DNA of 64,000 nt, from positions 145,514,941 to 145,578,940 of the forward strand of contig CM030361.1 in assembly GCA_017893485.1 (NCBI GenBank), written 5' to 3'. The position numbers were made by a program, and so were the translations under genes. A model generated the notes under the pieces. The model had not been told where the DNA came from. It saw nothing but the letters and a program-made list of their open reading frames with translations, and ran no database searches. This DNA comes from Hemerocallis citrina. Its lineage: Eukaryota > Streptophyta > Magnoliopsida > Asparagales > Asphodelaceae. This document shows, one piece after another, positions 11,180 to 24,940 of the stretch; the first letter of the stretch is position 1; the number at the start of each line of letters is the position of its first letter.

Positions 11180-12520
11180 AGAACTAGAATTGTATATACG
11201 AAATTATTTAGAAACTTTTCAGTGCGGTTATGGTTGAAAACCCTGCAAACGACCATAAAAAAATACGAAACATTGCGATTAGGTTGGTCTCATGTAGTAA
11301 AAGCCACCCCAAGTTGTAGAAGTGAGTTTCGACTCACGGTTTGAGAGATACGGCCGCGTATTGCTTTTGGTTGAAAAAAACCAAGTAAAGCGGTACCCGG
11401 CCGTATCTCGCAAACCGTGACTCGAAATTTGCTTTTACAAGTTGGGGTGGCTTTTGTTATGTGAATTCGACCAAGTTGCAAAGTTTTATAAATTTTGGAT
11501 GCCGCTTGTATGGTTTTCTCATGTTTATCTTTTTATAAATAAATGAGTTAGAACTTTTTCAGTAAGGTTAGACTAGATTATCCTTCAAACGACCTCCAAA
11601 AAATACAAAACTTTGCGAGTTGGTTGGTGTCCCCTATGAGAAGCCAACCCAACTTGCAGAAGTGAGTTTTGACTCACGGTTCGAGAGATACGGCCATGTA
11701 TCGCTTTTGGTTAAAAAAAACCAAAAAAGCGGTACACGGCCGTATCTCGCAAACTGTGACTTGAAACTCGCTTGTACAAGTTCGGGTGGCTTGCCTTACG
11801 TGAATTCGACCAAGTTGCAAAGTTTTATAAATTTTGGATGCCGCTTGTGCGGTTTTCTCAAGTTTATCTTTTTATAAGTAAATGAGTTAGAACTTTTTTA
11901 CTGCGGTTAGACTAGATTACCCTTCAAACCACTTCAAAAAAATTCAAAACTTTGCGAGTTGGTTGGTGTCACCTATGAGTAGCCAACCCAACTTGCAGAA
12001 GCGAGTTTCGACTCACGGTTCGAGAGATACGGCCGCGTATCGCTTTTGGTTGAAAAAAAACCAATAAAGCGGTACGCGGCCGTATCTTGCAAACTGTGAC
12101 TCGAAACTCGCTTCTACAAGTTCGGGTGGCTTGCCCTACGTGAATTCGACCAAGTTGGAAAGTTTTATATATTTTGGATGCCGTCTGTGCGGTTTTTTCA
12201 AGTTTATCTTTTTATAAGTAAATGAGTTAGAACTCTTTCACTGCGGTTAGACTAGATTACCCTTCAAATGACCTCCAAAAAGTACAAAAATTAGCGAGTT
12301 GGTTGTTCTCACCTAGCACAAGTCACCCCAACTTTTAGAAGTCAGTTTCCAAGCATGGTTCTAGAGATACGGCTGCATATTGCTTTTGTTAAAAAAATAC
12401 CAAATAAAGCGGTAAACGGCTGTATCTCGTAAACCGTGACTCGAAACTTGCTTCTACAAGTTGGGGTGGCTTGTGTTACTTGAATTCAACTAAGTTACAT
12501 AGTATTTCTATTTATTGTTG
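11180..12520. repeat. Left subterminal tandem array, ~345-bp units
   Basis: About four direct units. Each contains CTTTGCGAGTTGGTTGGTGTC, GAGTTTCGACTCACGGTTCGA, GAGATACGGCCGCGTATCGC, then the mirror-like AAAGCGGTACACGGCCGTATC and GTTCGGGTGGCTTGCC. Each unit is itself an imperfect dyad around GGTTGAAAAAAACC. The last unit is the most diverged. No coding frame is shared by the units. The mirror-image array lies at 34372-36060. Confidence 0.85.
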
Positions 12521-15500
12521 TATTTTGTGCATTTTTTTGACACATTTTCGCTTTGTTTATTGCTGATAGATAAATGGATGTGACCCGTATCAACTAAGCT
12601 TAAATTTTTCATTCACAGATAAATGGCTAGAACAATGCGACCGAGAAGCCCTTCTGGTAGCGCTAGTGGTGCACCAATGATGGAGGTAAGATTGATAATT
12701 ATTATTGATTTTAAATACGAATATGAGTTTCATTGTCTCAATAATAACAATATTTCTCTTTGTTCGTGTAGGTTGGTGGGTCTACACCTACCGTGACCGG
12801 TCCCTCGTCTTCGGTATCCGTTGCTCCTCTTGGACCATTGGACTCCAGCTTACTTTCGTTGCAATCCAGACACCGATCGGAATCCGTGTGGACTGGGTTC
12901 GCAAAGAAGTGCAACTTCTGGAAGCACGAACTTCTTGCCTTCGACCCCCGTATCACTCCATTCTTAGTTGAAGCCGGTTTCTACGGAGCTCACTTTATCG
13001 GGGATGTGAAGCTTGACCGACCTCTACTTACAGCTCTGGTCAAATGATGGAGGCCAGAGACCCACACATTCTACCTACCGGTGGGTGAGATGACTATCAC
13101 TCTCCAAGATGTGAAAATCATTACTGGGTTACCAATAGATGGGGTCACCGTGACGGGGAACATGGATTTTGACTGAGTAGAAGTTGTTCGTGATCTGCTC
13201 GGTATCGATGTTGAGGAGTCATTGATCCAAAAAAAAGAGGATGATGAAAGAGAAATGCTTAGAGATACTCATGATGATTATGATGCCGATCTATTAGATC
13301 AAGCCTTAGACGATGCGAAAGATAAGGCAGAAGCTGAATTCTGGACTGAAATCTTCGATGGGAAATCACTTCTACTTAGTTGGTTGAAATATCAATTCGA
13401 CGGATATTTGACGGAGAATTCGGACGATGAATCCATACGTTACTATGCTCGTGCGTACATTTTCAGCATGATCGGGGGAGTGATCTTCCCTAACTCATCT
13501 GGTGCGAGCGTGCCGCTGATATATTTACGCTTGTTGGAAAATTTTCGTTTTGCTGACCGTTTCAGTTGGGGCAGTGCCGCATTGTCATCTCTATATAGGA
13601 ATATCTGCTCATGTGCATTAAAAGCCGTACAAATGGGTGGCCCGATGGTTCTTTTGCAAATCTAGAGTTGGGAACGCATCCACATCGGACGTCCCCATAT
13701 TATTGAACCAATGCTGGATTGGTTGGCCGACCCACCAGCTGTAGAGTTATTACCTTTTTTAGGGGTATATTGGGAGGGGCGGCGCATGTGGGTCGATAAC
13801 CCACGGCAATCACTGATCTATTATAGAGATGAGTTAGATAACTTGCAGGACGAGTTCGTCAATTGGGAACTGTACTCGCCCGTAAGGTTGGAAAGGGTTC
13901 CACCGGTTTGTTTGGCCGGTGCCCTTTGGTTGACAGCTGCACCACTTGTCAATTTTTCTGTTGTTGAGTTCCAGTACCCGGATAGAGTGATGCGGCAATT
14001 CGGATATCAGCAAAAGATTCCCGAAATCCGGTGTTATGATAAAAAAATTGTACGAGGAGAGAGGAACCGGTCGAGTGCCCAACTTTGATTGGGCTAATTT
14101 TCATCGAGTCCATGTGGAAAACTGGAACACCATGCGGTATCAGATGACACTGAATATGATGTACTTCGCTATATCGTTCGATGGCTCGTTCCAACATGTA
14201 TACATGACGTGGTACAGGCGCATTACACGGTTGTATGTTTCTCCACAAGTCGCTGTACCAACCGGTGTGCAGATTCCGATTCCCCCAGCCGAGGAAGAAC
14301 CAACCCCGACATATTCCTTTTCCCAGCTGATGAATCAACCAAAGGCGTCGACGTATCGGAACTTGGTTAGTAATTTTTTACGCAATTTCATACATTTAGT
14401 ATGCATGTATTGTTAAGACATAAGGATAGAATGATAAATTACTGTACATGTTGTTTAAATTGAAATTTTCAACCTTATGTAGAATGAAAACACATAGGAG
14501 ACCGTTCGGGTAGCTACTCGCGTCTTGAAGAGTAAGGTACCCAAGAACGTTAAGGAAATTATGCGGGAGATTCTAAAGCCGTGCCGCCGTAGTCTTAAAG
14601 AGGTTGGTGAAGGTCCACAACTTGATGCATATTTAAAATCCAACGCGGCACTTCCTCGGCGAAAAAGCGCGACAAGGTCGGGAATTCGCATCACCGAGCC
14701 ACAACAGGTTCAACAACACCAACCACCTGAAGAAGATAAGGAGGAGCAGTGGTGTAACGCCCCGAATCCCAAACACACTGAATTCGAGATGTTCTACAGG
14801 ATCTTTCCGCTTCCTTTAGTACAATTTTACAAGGAAATTTGAACTTTTCACTCTACATTAGAGTTTACATGATTACATTACACTTTACATTGCACAGCGG
14901 AAGTAAACTTTACAACAATGAAGCAAATGTACAACAACATTGAATAATCTTTAAGCATTTGTGCCTCTTTAATCTGTATCAAGCCATTTACCTGCATATA
15001 AGACTGTGGGTACGTCAGTTTATTCAACTGACGATCATTATACACGGCCATCCTCTCTATGCCGGAAATAGTATAACTTATTTTCCATATTTAGCAAACA
15101 CAAACTTGTCACATATCAAAATAAAGGGACTACCCTATTGATATCGTGTTGTGATTGTGCACTTAGTCCTTAATGCATTTATTTATATTACATGACACTA
15201 ATGTGCACTTATTCGGATTCTATGCATCCCATACTACATAGGTCCGAGGGCAAGCCCTTAATCGTTCTTCATCTTTGTAGGGTTCAATCCCTCGACATGA
15301 CTTAATCTACTACTGTAATTACGGTAGCTATCTTAGATGTTCTATGATCTACGAGCCCGTGTCCAGGCAGCCTGGAGGGAAATCCCACGCACTGACATGA
15401 CGCATCGAGCAGGCAACCTATGGACAATTCAGCCTCCGCCATGGAACAATGGCACCACCCATAGCCACTCAAACATCCCACAAGCGTCGGCACCGGGACG

Positions 15501-16339
15501 ATAATTCTGGAGTAGTGCCCACGCCATGTCTTGACGCATCAAGCAGGCAGCCTGTGGATCACTCTCACACCGCTAATCCGATGGCCCCCATACTCGTGTT
15601 TTTCTCCTACTTTCATTACGTCCCCACTATGTACTAATCCTTAGTTCTTATCAAAATCATGAACAAAAATCAAAGCTCTAGAGTTAGCCTCTCCACTAAA
15701 CCGGACTTATTCATTCATTCAAACATGACCAACCTTGGTCTTTCTTTTCAATTTTCATTTCATTTATTTCCAAATGCCGGGAGAGACTTAGCTACTCTTT
15801 TTGTTTCAATTTTCAATTCACAATTTCCAAAATGAGCATTTCCAACTCATAAATTCATTTGTTGATTTGTCATACTCAAAAGTATTTCTCTTTTCCAATC
15901 ATGATTTCTAATTCGTTCAAATAGTCTATAACTATACATGAAATTCAACTATTCATCATGTAACTCATGAAATGTTATTTTCACATAAAAACCCACATCA
16001 CTAATTATTCAATCAAAGGTGAACATTTACGCTTCATAATTTTTACAGTATTCTCAAATGAAAATAATTTGCATCACATCACACAATATAATTTCTTTTT
16101 GCTAAATAAATTTTCTAATCCTTCATTTCAAGTTATTTTTGCAAGATATAACTCTACAAAAATATAAATATAGAACCATAGCTCTATTCACACATTTTAT
16201 TCTCAAATCATGTTTTATTTCATGCAAATACTCCCCAAATTATTTTTCTTAAGTCCTATGTATTTTTAGAAGAATAGTCATATTTTTTCCATAATTTTTT
16301 GATCACTAAAACATCCAAAAAAAAACATTTTTCATAACT

Positions 16340-16568
16340 GCCGTAGCCAAGGGTCGAACCCAGGACCACAGAGAACACAGACGAAGGCACAGGCCACTAG
16401 GCCATTTGCGTTGGCGGTATAAAGAGGCGCTGAGAGTATTAAATACTCTCGGCCGCTGATTCCTTTACATTTAAGAAAATTGTGAAACAAAATGTGTGCC
16501 ACAGGGATTCGAACCAGCCATCGCAGAGAACCCAACGCACGCTCTGACCACTTGAGCTACGTGCTCAG
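16340..16568 (-). other. Pair of tRNA-like modules in 3' LTR of Tekay 1
   Basis: On the minus strand, module 1 (16497-16568) has an A-box-like GTAGCTCAAGTGG and a B-box GGTTCGAATCC. Module 2 (16340-16413) has TGGCCTAGTGG and GGGTTCGACCC. A-to-B spacing is ~35-40 bases, as in tRNA genes. Acceptor stems do not pair well, so these are tRNA-derived or pol III-promoter-like sequences rather than intact tRNA genes. Both recur in the other LTR. Confidence 0.55.
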
Positions 16569-17485
16569 GTTGTCAAAGTACAACTTAAATTCTTTTTAAA
16601 CCAATTTTATCTGTTGTTAAAACGTTCCAATGTTCAACTAGCCCTAATTTCATTTTGCTTTCATGAAAATTACTGTAAAATTCCAGATTGATCATTTCTT
16701 GTCTAATTTACATATCAGTATGAAAAAAATAATTTTTCAACAATTAAAGCATATTTTCATACAATTAATTCAAATTCTACATTATAACTACTACATTCTT
16801 TATTTCGACATTTATTAACAACTAATACCACTAATCCCTTTATTAGCAAACTAAGGATTAATTCTCTGTTTTTAACCCTTTATCATACATACAAATCTAT
16901 AACTTAATTCATTTATATCAATATCACACAATGATCCATTTATTCACATGAAGTAGCATTGCCAATCTACTAACTTTGTGTATATAATTTGTGACGTAGA
17001 TAATGAGACCTTCTTTAACGAACCATGGTTATAATTAATCCATACAAACTTAGATTTTTACTAATCAAATCACATACAATTTGCACACCCACATTCCAAT
17101 CAATTCATAGGTCAATGTCCAATTAAAAGTGTACTCTTATTAATATTTTTCATGCCTCATTCATTCAATTTAATCTAGCATGCATCCCTAATTAGAATAT
17201 AGAAAATTTACCCACCTTAATTTGGAGAGAAAAATACAATTTAGCAACCTCCTAGACGAATGTCCTTGCAACGAGAGTGCTCCTCCTCCTTGAACACGCG
17301 CACGCAAGCCTCCCAAGCACCCAACCGAGAGCTCCCTCTTGATGAATGCCGGCCCTTCTTTTCTCCTTGATGTTGCAAGCACAATCCCACCTTCTCTCAA
17401 TCTTTTAACTCACAAAATCACTACTAGACTATAGGTTTGGAGGGATTAATAAGCACAAGAATAACTAGCCATTGGGGGGGGGGGG

Positions 17486-17493
17486 TATTTATA
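17486..17493 (-). promoter_or_regulatory. LTR TATA box, Tekay 1 3' LTR
   Basis: TATAAATA on the minus strand, about 555 bases inside the U3 start. The equivalent in the other LTR is at 24933-24940. Confidence 0.5.
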
Positions 17494-18047
17494 CTAAAAA
17501 TCAAAGAGAATGGAGGGCTAAGATCAAGTAGTTGGTTATAAGATGGAGGGCTAGGATGAAAGTAGGAGTTGCATTAACTACCCACAACCAAGTAACCACC
17601 ACACCATGATTTCCACTCAAATTTTCATTTCCCTCCAAGCTCCCAACCGGCCTAGTTTGAAAAAGTGCATTTTGCACGTATACGTGTAATGCTCGTGCAA
17701 GCAACTAGGTCCAAAAAATTGTACATTAAAAAAAGAGAAAAAAAAATAAACTTTAAATTGTATTCTACATGACAAGTTGTATTAAAAATAAATTAATCCA
17801 TGAGCTTTAGTTTATGGGCCAAAATACTTATTATAAAAATAATAAATTAAATTAACTTTGGGCTTTTAAAAAGAAAAGGCTTTTTGTCTAGTTGAAAGAA
17901 TGAAAATAATTTAAAGGCACATATTTAAAAATCCATACCCATCATAATGGAAATAATCATAACATTTAATTCAACCAAAAATATTGCACGTGCACACTAC
18001 GTGCAAAATAAATAGTTTTTCATTAAATGATAAATCAGGGCATTACA

Positions 18048-18062
18048 ACACTCCCTCCTTAG
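18048..18062 (-). other. Polypurine tract of Tekay 1
   Basis: The minus strand reads AAGGAGGGAGTGT directly before the 3' LTR; the same tract (AAGGAGGGAGTAT) is next to the 3' LTR of Tekay 2. Confidence 0.7.
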
Positions 18063-18143
18063 AATAGTTCCGTCCCCGGAACTACAGTCAAGAGTGAGAA
18101 ACAAAAATACAACACTCACAACAAAAAGATACAAAGATACAAA

Positions 18144-21100
18144 TCAAGCAAAAAGCTCAGGATAGTCCTTCAACATCCTCTCCTCAGACTCTCAAGTAGC
18201 CTCTTCAACCAAATGGTTCCTCCAGACTACCTTGACCATTGGTATCGTCTTATTCCTCAAGACTTTCTCTCGACGATCAACAATCTCGACAGGAGACTCG
18301 ATGTAATTCAGATCCAATTGCAAACCTTCCGGCACTTCAGGCAAATGATGACTCGAATCTGGAATATAACCTCTCAGCATAGACACATGGAAGACATTGT
18401 GCACCTGAGATAACTCTTCCGGTAACTCAAGCCGGTAAGCAGTTTTTCCGATCCTTTTCAATATCTTGTACGGGCCTATAAACCTCGGGGCTAACTTCCC
18501 GCCTTTGCCAAATCGAACCACCCCTTTACTGGGCGATACTTTCAGAAAGACGAAGTCACCAACCTCAAACTCAAGGTCCCTTCTCCGGTTGTCTGCATAG
18601 CTTTTCTGCCTGCTCTGAGCTTCTACCAACCTTTTCCTGATCAGAAAAATCTTCTCAGAGGTTTGCTGCACAAGCTCAGGACCAAACAACTGACGCTCCC
18701 TAACTTCAAACCAACAAACAGGTGTTCTGCACTTCCTGCCATACAAAGCTTCGTACGGCGCTATCCCAATGCTAGTCTGAAAACTGTTGTTGTAGGCAAA
18801 CTCTACCAAAGGTAAATGCCTTTCCCAACTGCCTCCAAAATCTAGTACACAACACCGAAGCATATCCTCAAGAATACGGTTGACTCTCTCGGTCTGCCCA
18901 TCGATTTGCGGATGAAAAGCAGTGCTGAAATCCGTCTTGGTACCCAAAGCTGTCTGAAGACTCCTCCAGAAATGCGAAGTAAACCGCGCATCTCGATCAG
19001 ACACAATAGTTGACGGAACACCATGAAGCCGGACGATCTCGCCAACATACAACTCAGCCAACTTGTCCATCGAAGCAGTGAGTTTCATCGCCAAAAAGTG
19101 AGCGGACTTGGTTAGTCGATCGACTATAACCCAAATCGCATCATTGCCTTTAGGACTCTTAGGCAATCCCGTAATGAAGTCCATACTGATGTTATCCCAC
19201 TTCCATTCCGGAATAGGTAACGGTTGTAATAGACCTCCGGATCTCTGATTTTTGGCTTTGACTTGCTGACAAACCTCACACTTCGCCACAAATTCTGCCG
19301 CATCCCGCTTCAAACCTGACCACCAGAAATGCTGTTTGATGTCTTTGTACATCTTAGTACTCCCAGGATGTACCGACAAAAGAGTAGCATGCGCCTCCTG
19401 AAGAATACTCTCTTTCAGGTCCGCCTGATTTGGAACACATAGCCTATCTCCGAACCACAGCACTCCATCCTTGATTTGAAATTCGTGCAACCTGCCAGCA
19501 CCAACCTGCTCCTTCATCTCCAAGATATCAGCATCAACCTCCTGACTTGCAATGATCCTTCCATTCAAAGTAGGCTGAAGCCTCCACTGAGCCAAAGATG
19601 CTCCCAATCCTTGCAAGACAACTTCAATACCTGCTCGATCCAATTCCTCAATCAGATGCTTCTGAGTTGTAATCAAACTGGCTAAGCTGCTCTTGCGACT
19701 AAGTGCATCAGCAACAACATTAGCCTTCTCAGGATGATACTTGATCTCAGGTCGCATGTCCTCAAGCACTTCCAACCATCTCTGCTGCCTCAGATTCAGA
19801 TTCCTCTGCTGATAAATGTACTTCAAACTCTTGTGGTCCGTGTACATGTTCAATTTCTCACCGTACACGTAGTGCCTCCATTGCTTCAGGGCAAAGATAA
19901 TCGCAGCCAACTCCAGATCATGAGTCAGGTAATTCTTCTCATGTGGTCGTAGTTGCCTAGACCCATAAGCGATTACTCTTTCTTCTTGCATTAAGACACA
20001 ACCAAGCTCACAATGTGAAGCATCGCTATAAACATCATACTCAACACCTGCTCTAGGCAAAGCCAAAATAGGTGCAGTAGTCAGTTTCTCTTTCAACTCC
20101 TGAAAGCTTGCCTCACATTGCTCAGTCGACTTGAAGTTCACATTCTTCTTGGTCAGACCAGTAAGCGGCACGGCTATCTGAGCATAACCTTGAATGAAAC
20201 TCCTGTAGTATCCAGTCATCCCAAGAAAACTTCTGACTTCCTTTACTGTAGTAGGCCTTGCCCAATCTCTCACTGCCTCTATCTTCTGAGGGTCAGTTGC
20301 CACTCCCTCCTTAGAAAGGATGTGACCTAGGAATGCCACTTCAGATTTCCAGAAATCACACTTGGATAACTTGGCATACAACTGCTGCACTTCCAGCTTC
20401 TTCGAAAACTGCTGCCAAATGCTCGGTGTGCTCCTCCTCTGACTTGGAGTACACGAGGATATCGTCGATAAACACCACGACGAAAGAATCAATGAACGGC
20501 CTCAGAACTCTGTTCATTAAAGTCCATGAAGATTGCGGGTGCATTCGTCACTCCAAATAGGCATAACTAAGAATTCGTAATGCCCCTGTCGAGTTCTAAA
20601 TGCAGTTTGGTGCACATCTTCAGCTTTCACTCGAACTTGGTGATATCCTGATCGAAGATCTATTTTGGAGAAAACAACTGCTCCTTGTAGACGATCGAAC
20701 AAGTCATCAATTCGAGGAATAGGATACTTATTCTGAACAGTGACCTTATTCAGCTCTCGGTAATCGATACACATTCTCATCGATCCATCCTTCTTCTTAA
20801 CAAAAGCACTGGTGCTCCCCAAGGTGACGCACTAGGTTGAATAAAGCCTTTCTCCAACAGTTCCTCAATCTGCCGTTTCACCTCATCCTGTTCCACTGGA
20901 GCCATCCTATACGGTGCCTTAGAAATGGGTGCACTTCCCAGGTTGAACAGTGATGCTGAACTCTACATCACGATGTAGGGGTAACTCAGGAAAATCTTTC
21001 AAGAACACAGTCGGATAGTCCCGAACCACAGGAATCCCTTGCACTTCCACAGGAGTCTATTCCTTGCGGATAGCTGCCACCAGCCTTAGAACATTTCTGC

Positions 21101-21498
21101 TTCCCTTGGAAAGTGACTTCAGGTCCACCTGGAGCCTTCACTGTTACCGTCTTGGTTTTACACTCGATGCTTGTACTGTACACCGACATCCAATCAATGC
21201 CAATGATAACATCGACTCCCAAGATAGTCAGCTCGATCAGATCAATGCCAAAGATTCGATCTCCAATCACAATCTCACAATCAGCATAATACCGATCAGT
21301 GGTTAAAGTTTCCCCTGACGGAGTAGCTACTGCTAAGATCTTGTCTGGAAAAATCTTCGGTTCAACTCCCAACACTTTAGCAAATTTAGGAGATACAAAA
21401 GTATGAGAGGATCCAGTATCGAACAACACAACATCTTTCATTCCATATTCTGATGTGAAAGGTCCATCAAATTCGAAGTATGAAACATGATCTTTCAA
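18144..21498 (-). pseudogene. pol of Tekay 1: protease, RT, RNase H, integrase, chromodomain-like tail
   Basis: In minus-strand order: aspartic protease with DTGSSHTFVSPKFA (~21430); RT beginning [20 protein letters not shown], with [13 protein letters not shown] and the catalytic [11 protein letters not shown] (~20460); RNase H with YDVYSDASHCELG and YTDHKSLKY; integrase with zinc-finger HPGSTKMYKDIKQ...CEVCQQ, core D/D/E (SMDFITGLP, VSDRDARF, QTERVNRIL), GPY/F-like FIGPYKILKRIGKTAYRL, and the tail KVVWRNHLVEEAT. Two extra bases between VMP and MNRV, another shift after FIDD, and a TGG-to-TGA change before ESEERM break it. From 18192 to 20492 the frame is open for 766 codons. Not functional as one polyprotein. 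Confidence 0.9.
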
Positions 21499-21594
21499 AT
21501 CAATATTTCCATTTCATTAAATTTCAAACTTTATACATTCGAATTGAAAAACATTTCTTGACATCAGAATGAAAATAGTAGAAGCTACAACAGT

Positions 21595-22023
21595 CTAACT
21601 CCTACTGTTCCTCTTCGCTTCTCGAAGTTCTCCCCGTAGTTCATCAACTTCATCCTTCAGCACATTGGTTAGATTCTTCCTCTTCTCGAGTTCCCATACC
21701 CGATGACTGAGAACTGCAAAATCGTCCTTTCGCTTTGCCAACTGAGCCTCCAATAATCTGACTCTCTCTCGCAGTGTCTCTACCTGCCTCTGAAGAGATA
21801 TCACAAGACCATTTGGAACTGGTTCTTCTTCTTCTTCGTCAGAAGAAGAGTCATCAAATGAATCTGGAGGTGGGGTGATCTCTCGGGATTCAGGCCATTC
21901 TTCTCCGTCAGAATCTGCTTGCCCTGGGTAGTACTCGTCCTCGGAATCTGCCTGTCCAGGATGGTACTCTTCCTCAATGATATGCCAGTCGTCATCTCCA
22001 GCAGGGTCGAAGTGGTCAGCCAT
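21595..22023 (-). CDS. Acidic coiled-coil ORF upstream of gag/pol in Tekay 1
   Basis: Starts at the ATG at 22023 (MADHFDPAGDDDW), ~150 bases after the primer-binding site. 142 codons. The first ~70 residues are very acidic (two YHPGQADSE-type repeats, EITPPPDSFDDSSSDEEEEE). The rest is a heptad-rich coiled coil (LQRQVETLRERVRLLEAQL, LSHRVWELEK, ELRGELREAKRN). It has no retroviral gag core or zinc knuckle. A homologue sits in the same place in Tekay 2 (59332-59800), so it is a conserved element gene of unknown role, perhaps a gag-like assembly or DNA-binding accessory. Confidence 0.6.
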   Translation of the reverse strand: MADHFDPAGDDDWHIIEEEYHPGQADSEDEYYPGQADSDGEEWPESREITPPPDSFDDSSSDEEEEEPVPNGLVISLQRQVETLRERVRLLEAQLAKRKDDFAVLSHRVWELEKRKNLTNVLKDEVDELRGELREAKRNSRS

Positions 22024-22169
22024 CTTAGAAAATAGGGAGGAAGAAGCATAAGTCATAGAGCAACACAAATGTAAGTCACTTACATTTAATTCTCTAGGCT
22101 CAAACACACACTCTAATGTCCACTACTAGAGTGTCGTTCCTTATAAATTTGTACAAGTGTGGAAAGCAT

Positions 22170-22182
22170 GGCTCTGATACCA
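22170..22182 (-). other. Primer-binding site of Tekay 1 (tRNA-iMet type)
   Basis: The minus strand reads TGGTATCAGAGCC three bases after the 5' LTR, the classic initiator-methionine tRNA complement used by many plant gypsy and copia elements. Confidence 0.85.
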
Positions 22183-23772
22183 CTCTGTAATGCCCTGAAT
22201 CCCAAATACACTGAATTCGAGATATTCTACAGGATCTTTTCACTTCCTTTGGTACAATTTTACAAGAAAATTTGAACTTTTCACTTTACATCAGAGTTTA
22301 CATGAATACATTACAATTTACACTACACAGCGGAAGTAAACTTTACAACAATAAAATAAATGTACAACAACATTGAATAATCTTTAAGCATTTGTTCCTC
22401 TTTAATCTGTATCAAGCCATTTACCTGCATATAAGACTGTGGGTACGTCAGTTTATTCAACCGATGATCATTATACACGACCATCCTCTCTATGCCGGAA
22501 ATAGTATAACTTATTTTCCATATTTAGCAAACACAAACTTGTCACATATCAAACTAAAGGGACTACCCTATTGATGTCGTGTTGTGATTGTGCACTTAGT
22601 CCTTAATGCATTTATTTATGTTACATGACACTAATGCGCACTTGTTCGGATTCTATGCATCCCATACTACATAGGTCCGAGGGCAAGCCCTTAATCGTTC
22701 TTCATCTTTGTAGGGTTCAATCCCTCACCATGACTTAATCTACTACTGTAATTACGGTAGGTATCTTAGATGTTCTATGATCTACAAGCCCATGTCCAGG
22801 CAGCCTGGAGGGGAATCCCACGCACTGACACGACGCATCGAGCAGGCAACCTATGGACAATTCAGCCTCCGCCATGGAACAATGGCACCACCCATAGCCA
22901 CTCAAACATCCCACAAGCGTCGGCACCGGGACGATAATTCTGGAGTAGTGCCCACGCCATGTCTTGACGCATCAAGCAGGCAGCCTGTGGATCACTCTCA
23001 CACCGCTAATCCGATGGCCCCCTTACTCGTGTTTTTCTCCTACTTTCATCACGTCTCCACTATGTACTAATCCTTAGTTCTTATCAAAATCATGAACAAA
23101 AATCAAAGCTCTAGAGTTAGCCTCAACACTAAACCGGACTTATTCATTCATTCAAACATGACCAACTTTGGTCTTTCTTTTCAATTTTCATTTCATTTAT
23201 TTCCAAATGCCGGGGGAGACTTAGCTACTCTTTTTGTTTCAATTTTCAATTCACAATTTCTAAAATGAGCATTTCCAACTCATAAATTCATTTGTTGATT
23301 TGTCATACTCAAAAGTATTTCTCTTTTCCAATCATGATTTCTAATTCGTTCAAATAGTCCATAACTATACATGAAATTCAACTATTCATCATGTAACTCA
23401 TGAAATGTTATTTTCACATAAAAACCCACATCACTAATTATTCAATCAAAGGTGAACATTTACGCTTCATAATTTCCACACTATTCTCAAATGAGAATAA
23501 TTTGCATCACATCACACAATATAATTTCTTTTCGCCAAATTAATTTTCTAATCCTTTATTTCAAGTTATTTTTGCAAGATATAACTCTACAAAAATATAA
23601 ATATAGAACCATAGCTCTATTCGCATATTTTATTCTCAAATCATGTTTCATTTCATGCAAATACTCCCCAAATTATTTTTCTTAAGTCCTATGTATTTTT
23701 AGAAGAATAGTCATATTTTTTCCATAATTTTTTGATCACTAAAACATCCAAAAAAAAACATTTTTCATAACT

Positions 23773-24003
23773 GCCGTAGCCAAGGGTCGAACCCAGGACC
23801 ACAGAGAACACAGACGAAGGCACAGGCCACTAGGCCATTTGCGCTGGCGGTATAAAGAGGCGCTGAGAGTATTAAATACTCTCTCGGTCGCTGATTCCTA
23901 TACATTTAAGAAAATTGCGAAACAAAATGTGTGCCACAGGGATTCGAACCAGCCATCACAGAGAACCCAACGCACACTCTGACCACTTGAGGTACGTGCT
24001 CAG
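23773..24003 (-). other. Pair of tRNA-like modules in 5' LTR of Tekay 1
   Basis: Same two modules as in the left LTR: B-boxes at ~23939-23950 and ~23783-23793, A-boxes at ~23983-23994 and ~23826-23836 (complement). The first A-box has changed by one base (GTACCTCAAGTGG). Confidence 0.55.
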
Positions 24004-24932
24004 GTTGTCAAAGTACAACTTAAATTCTTTTTAAACCAATTTTCTCTGTTGTTAAAACGTTCCAATGTTCAACTAGCCCTCATTTCATTTTGCTTTCATG
24101 AAAATTACTGTGAAATTCCAGATTGATCATTTCTTGTCTAATTTACATATCAGTATGAAAAAAATAATTTTTCAACAATTAAAACATATTTTCATACTAT
24201 TAATTCAAATTCTACATTATAACTACTACATTCTTTATTTCGACATTTATTAACAACTAATACCACTAATCCCTTTATTAGCAAACTAAGGATTAATTCT
24301 CTGTTTTTAACCCTTTATCATACATACAAATCTATAACTTAATTCATTTATTTCAATATCACACAATGATCCATTTATTCACATGAAGTAGCATTGCCAA
24401 TCTAATAACTTTGTGTATATAATTTGTGACGTAGATAATGAGACCTTCTTTTACGAACCATGGTTATAATTAATCTATACAAACTTAGATTTTTACTAAT
24501 CAAATCACATACAATTTGCACACCCACATTCCAATCAATTCATAGGTCAATGTCCAATTAAAAGTGTACTCTCATTAATATTTTTCATGCCTCATTCATT
24601 CAATTTAATCTAGCATGCATCCCTAATTAGAATATAGAAAATTTACCCACCTTAATTTGGAGAGAAAAATACAATTTAGCAACCTCCTAGACGAATGTCC
24701 TTGCAACGAGAGTGCTCCTCCTCCTTAAACACGCGCACACAAGCCTCCCAAGCACCCAACCGAGAGCTCCCTCTTGATGAATGCCGGCCCTTCTTTTCTT
24801 CTTGATGTTGCAAGCACAATCCCACACTCTCTCAATCTTTTAACTCACAAAATCACTACTAGATAATATAATTTAGACTATAGGTTTGGAGGGATTAATA
24901 AGCACAAGAATAACTAGCCATGGGGGGGGGGA

Positions 24933-24940
24933 TATTTATA
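24933..24940 (-). promoter_or_regulatory. LTR TATA box, Tekay 1 5' LTR
   Basis: TATAAATA on the minus strand; the presumed promoter of the genomic transcript. Confidence 0.5.

Larger units (their letters stand above)
14753..18047 (-). repeat. 3' LTR of Tekay element 1
   Basis: 3,295 bp, the downstream copy relative to minus-strand transcription. Contains a TATA box at 17486-17493 (minus), a G-run beside it, and two tRNA-like modules (16340-16568). Everything from ~17.45 kb to 14753 should be R-U5, which is unusually long. Confidence 0.9.

Noticed and set aside
16497..16568. A functional tRNA gene
   Set aside because: A and B boxes are good, but acceptor and anticodon stems do not pair properly; listed as tRNA-like only.
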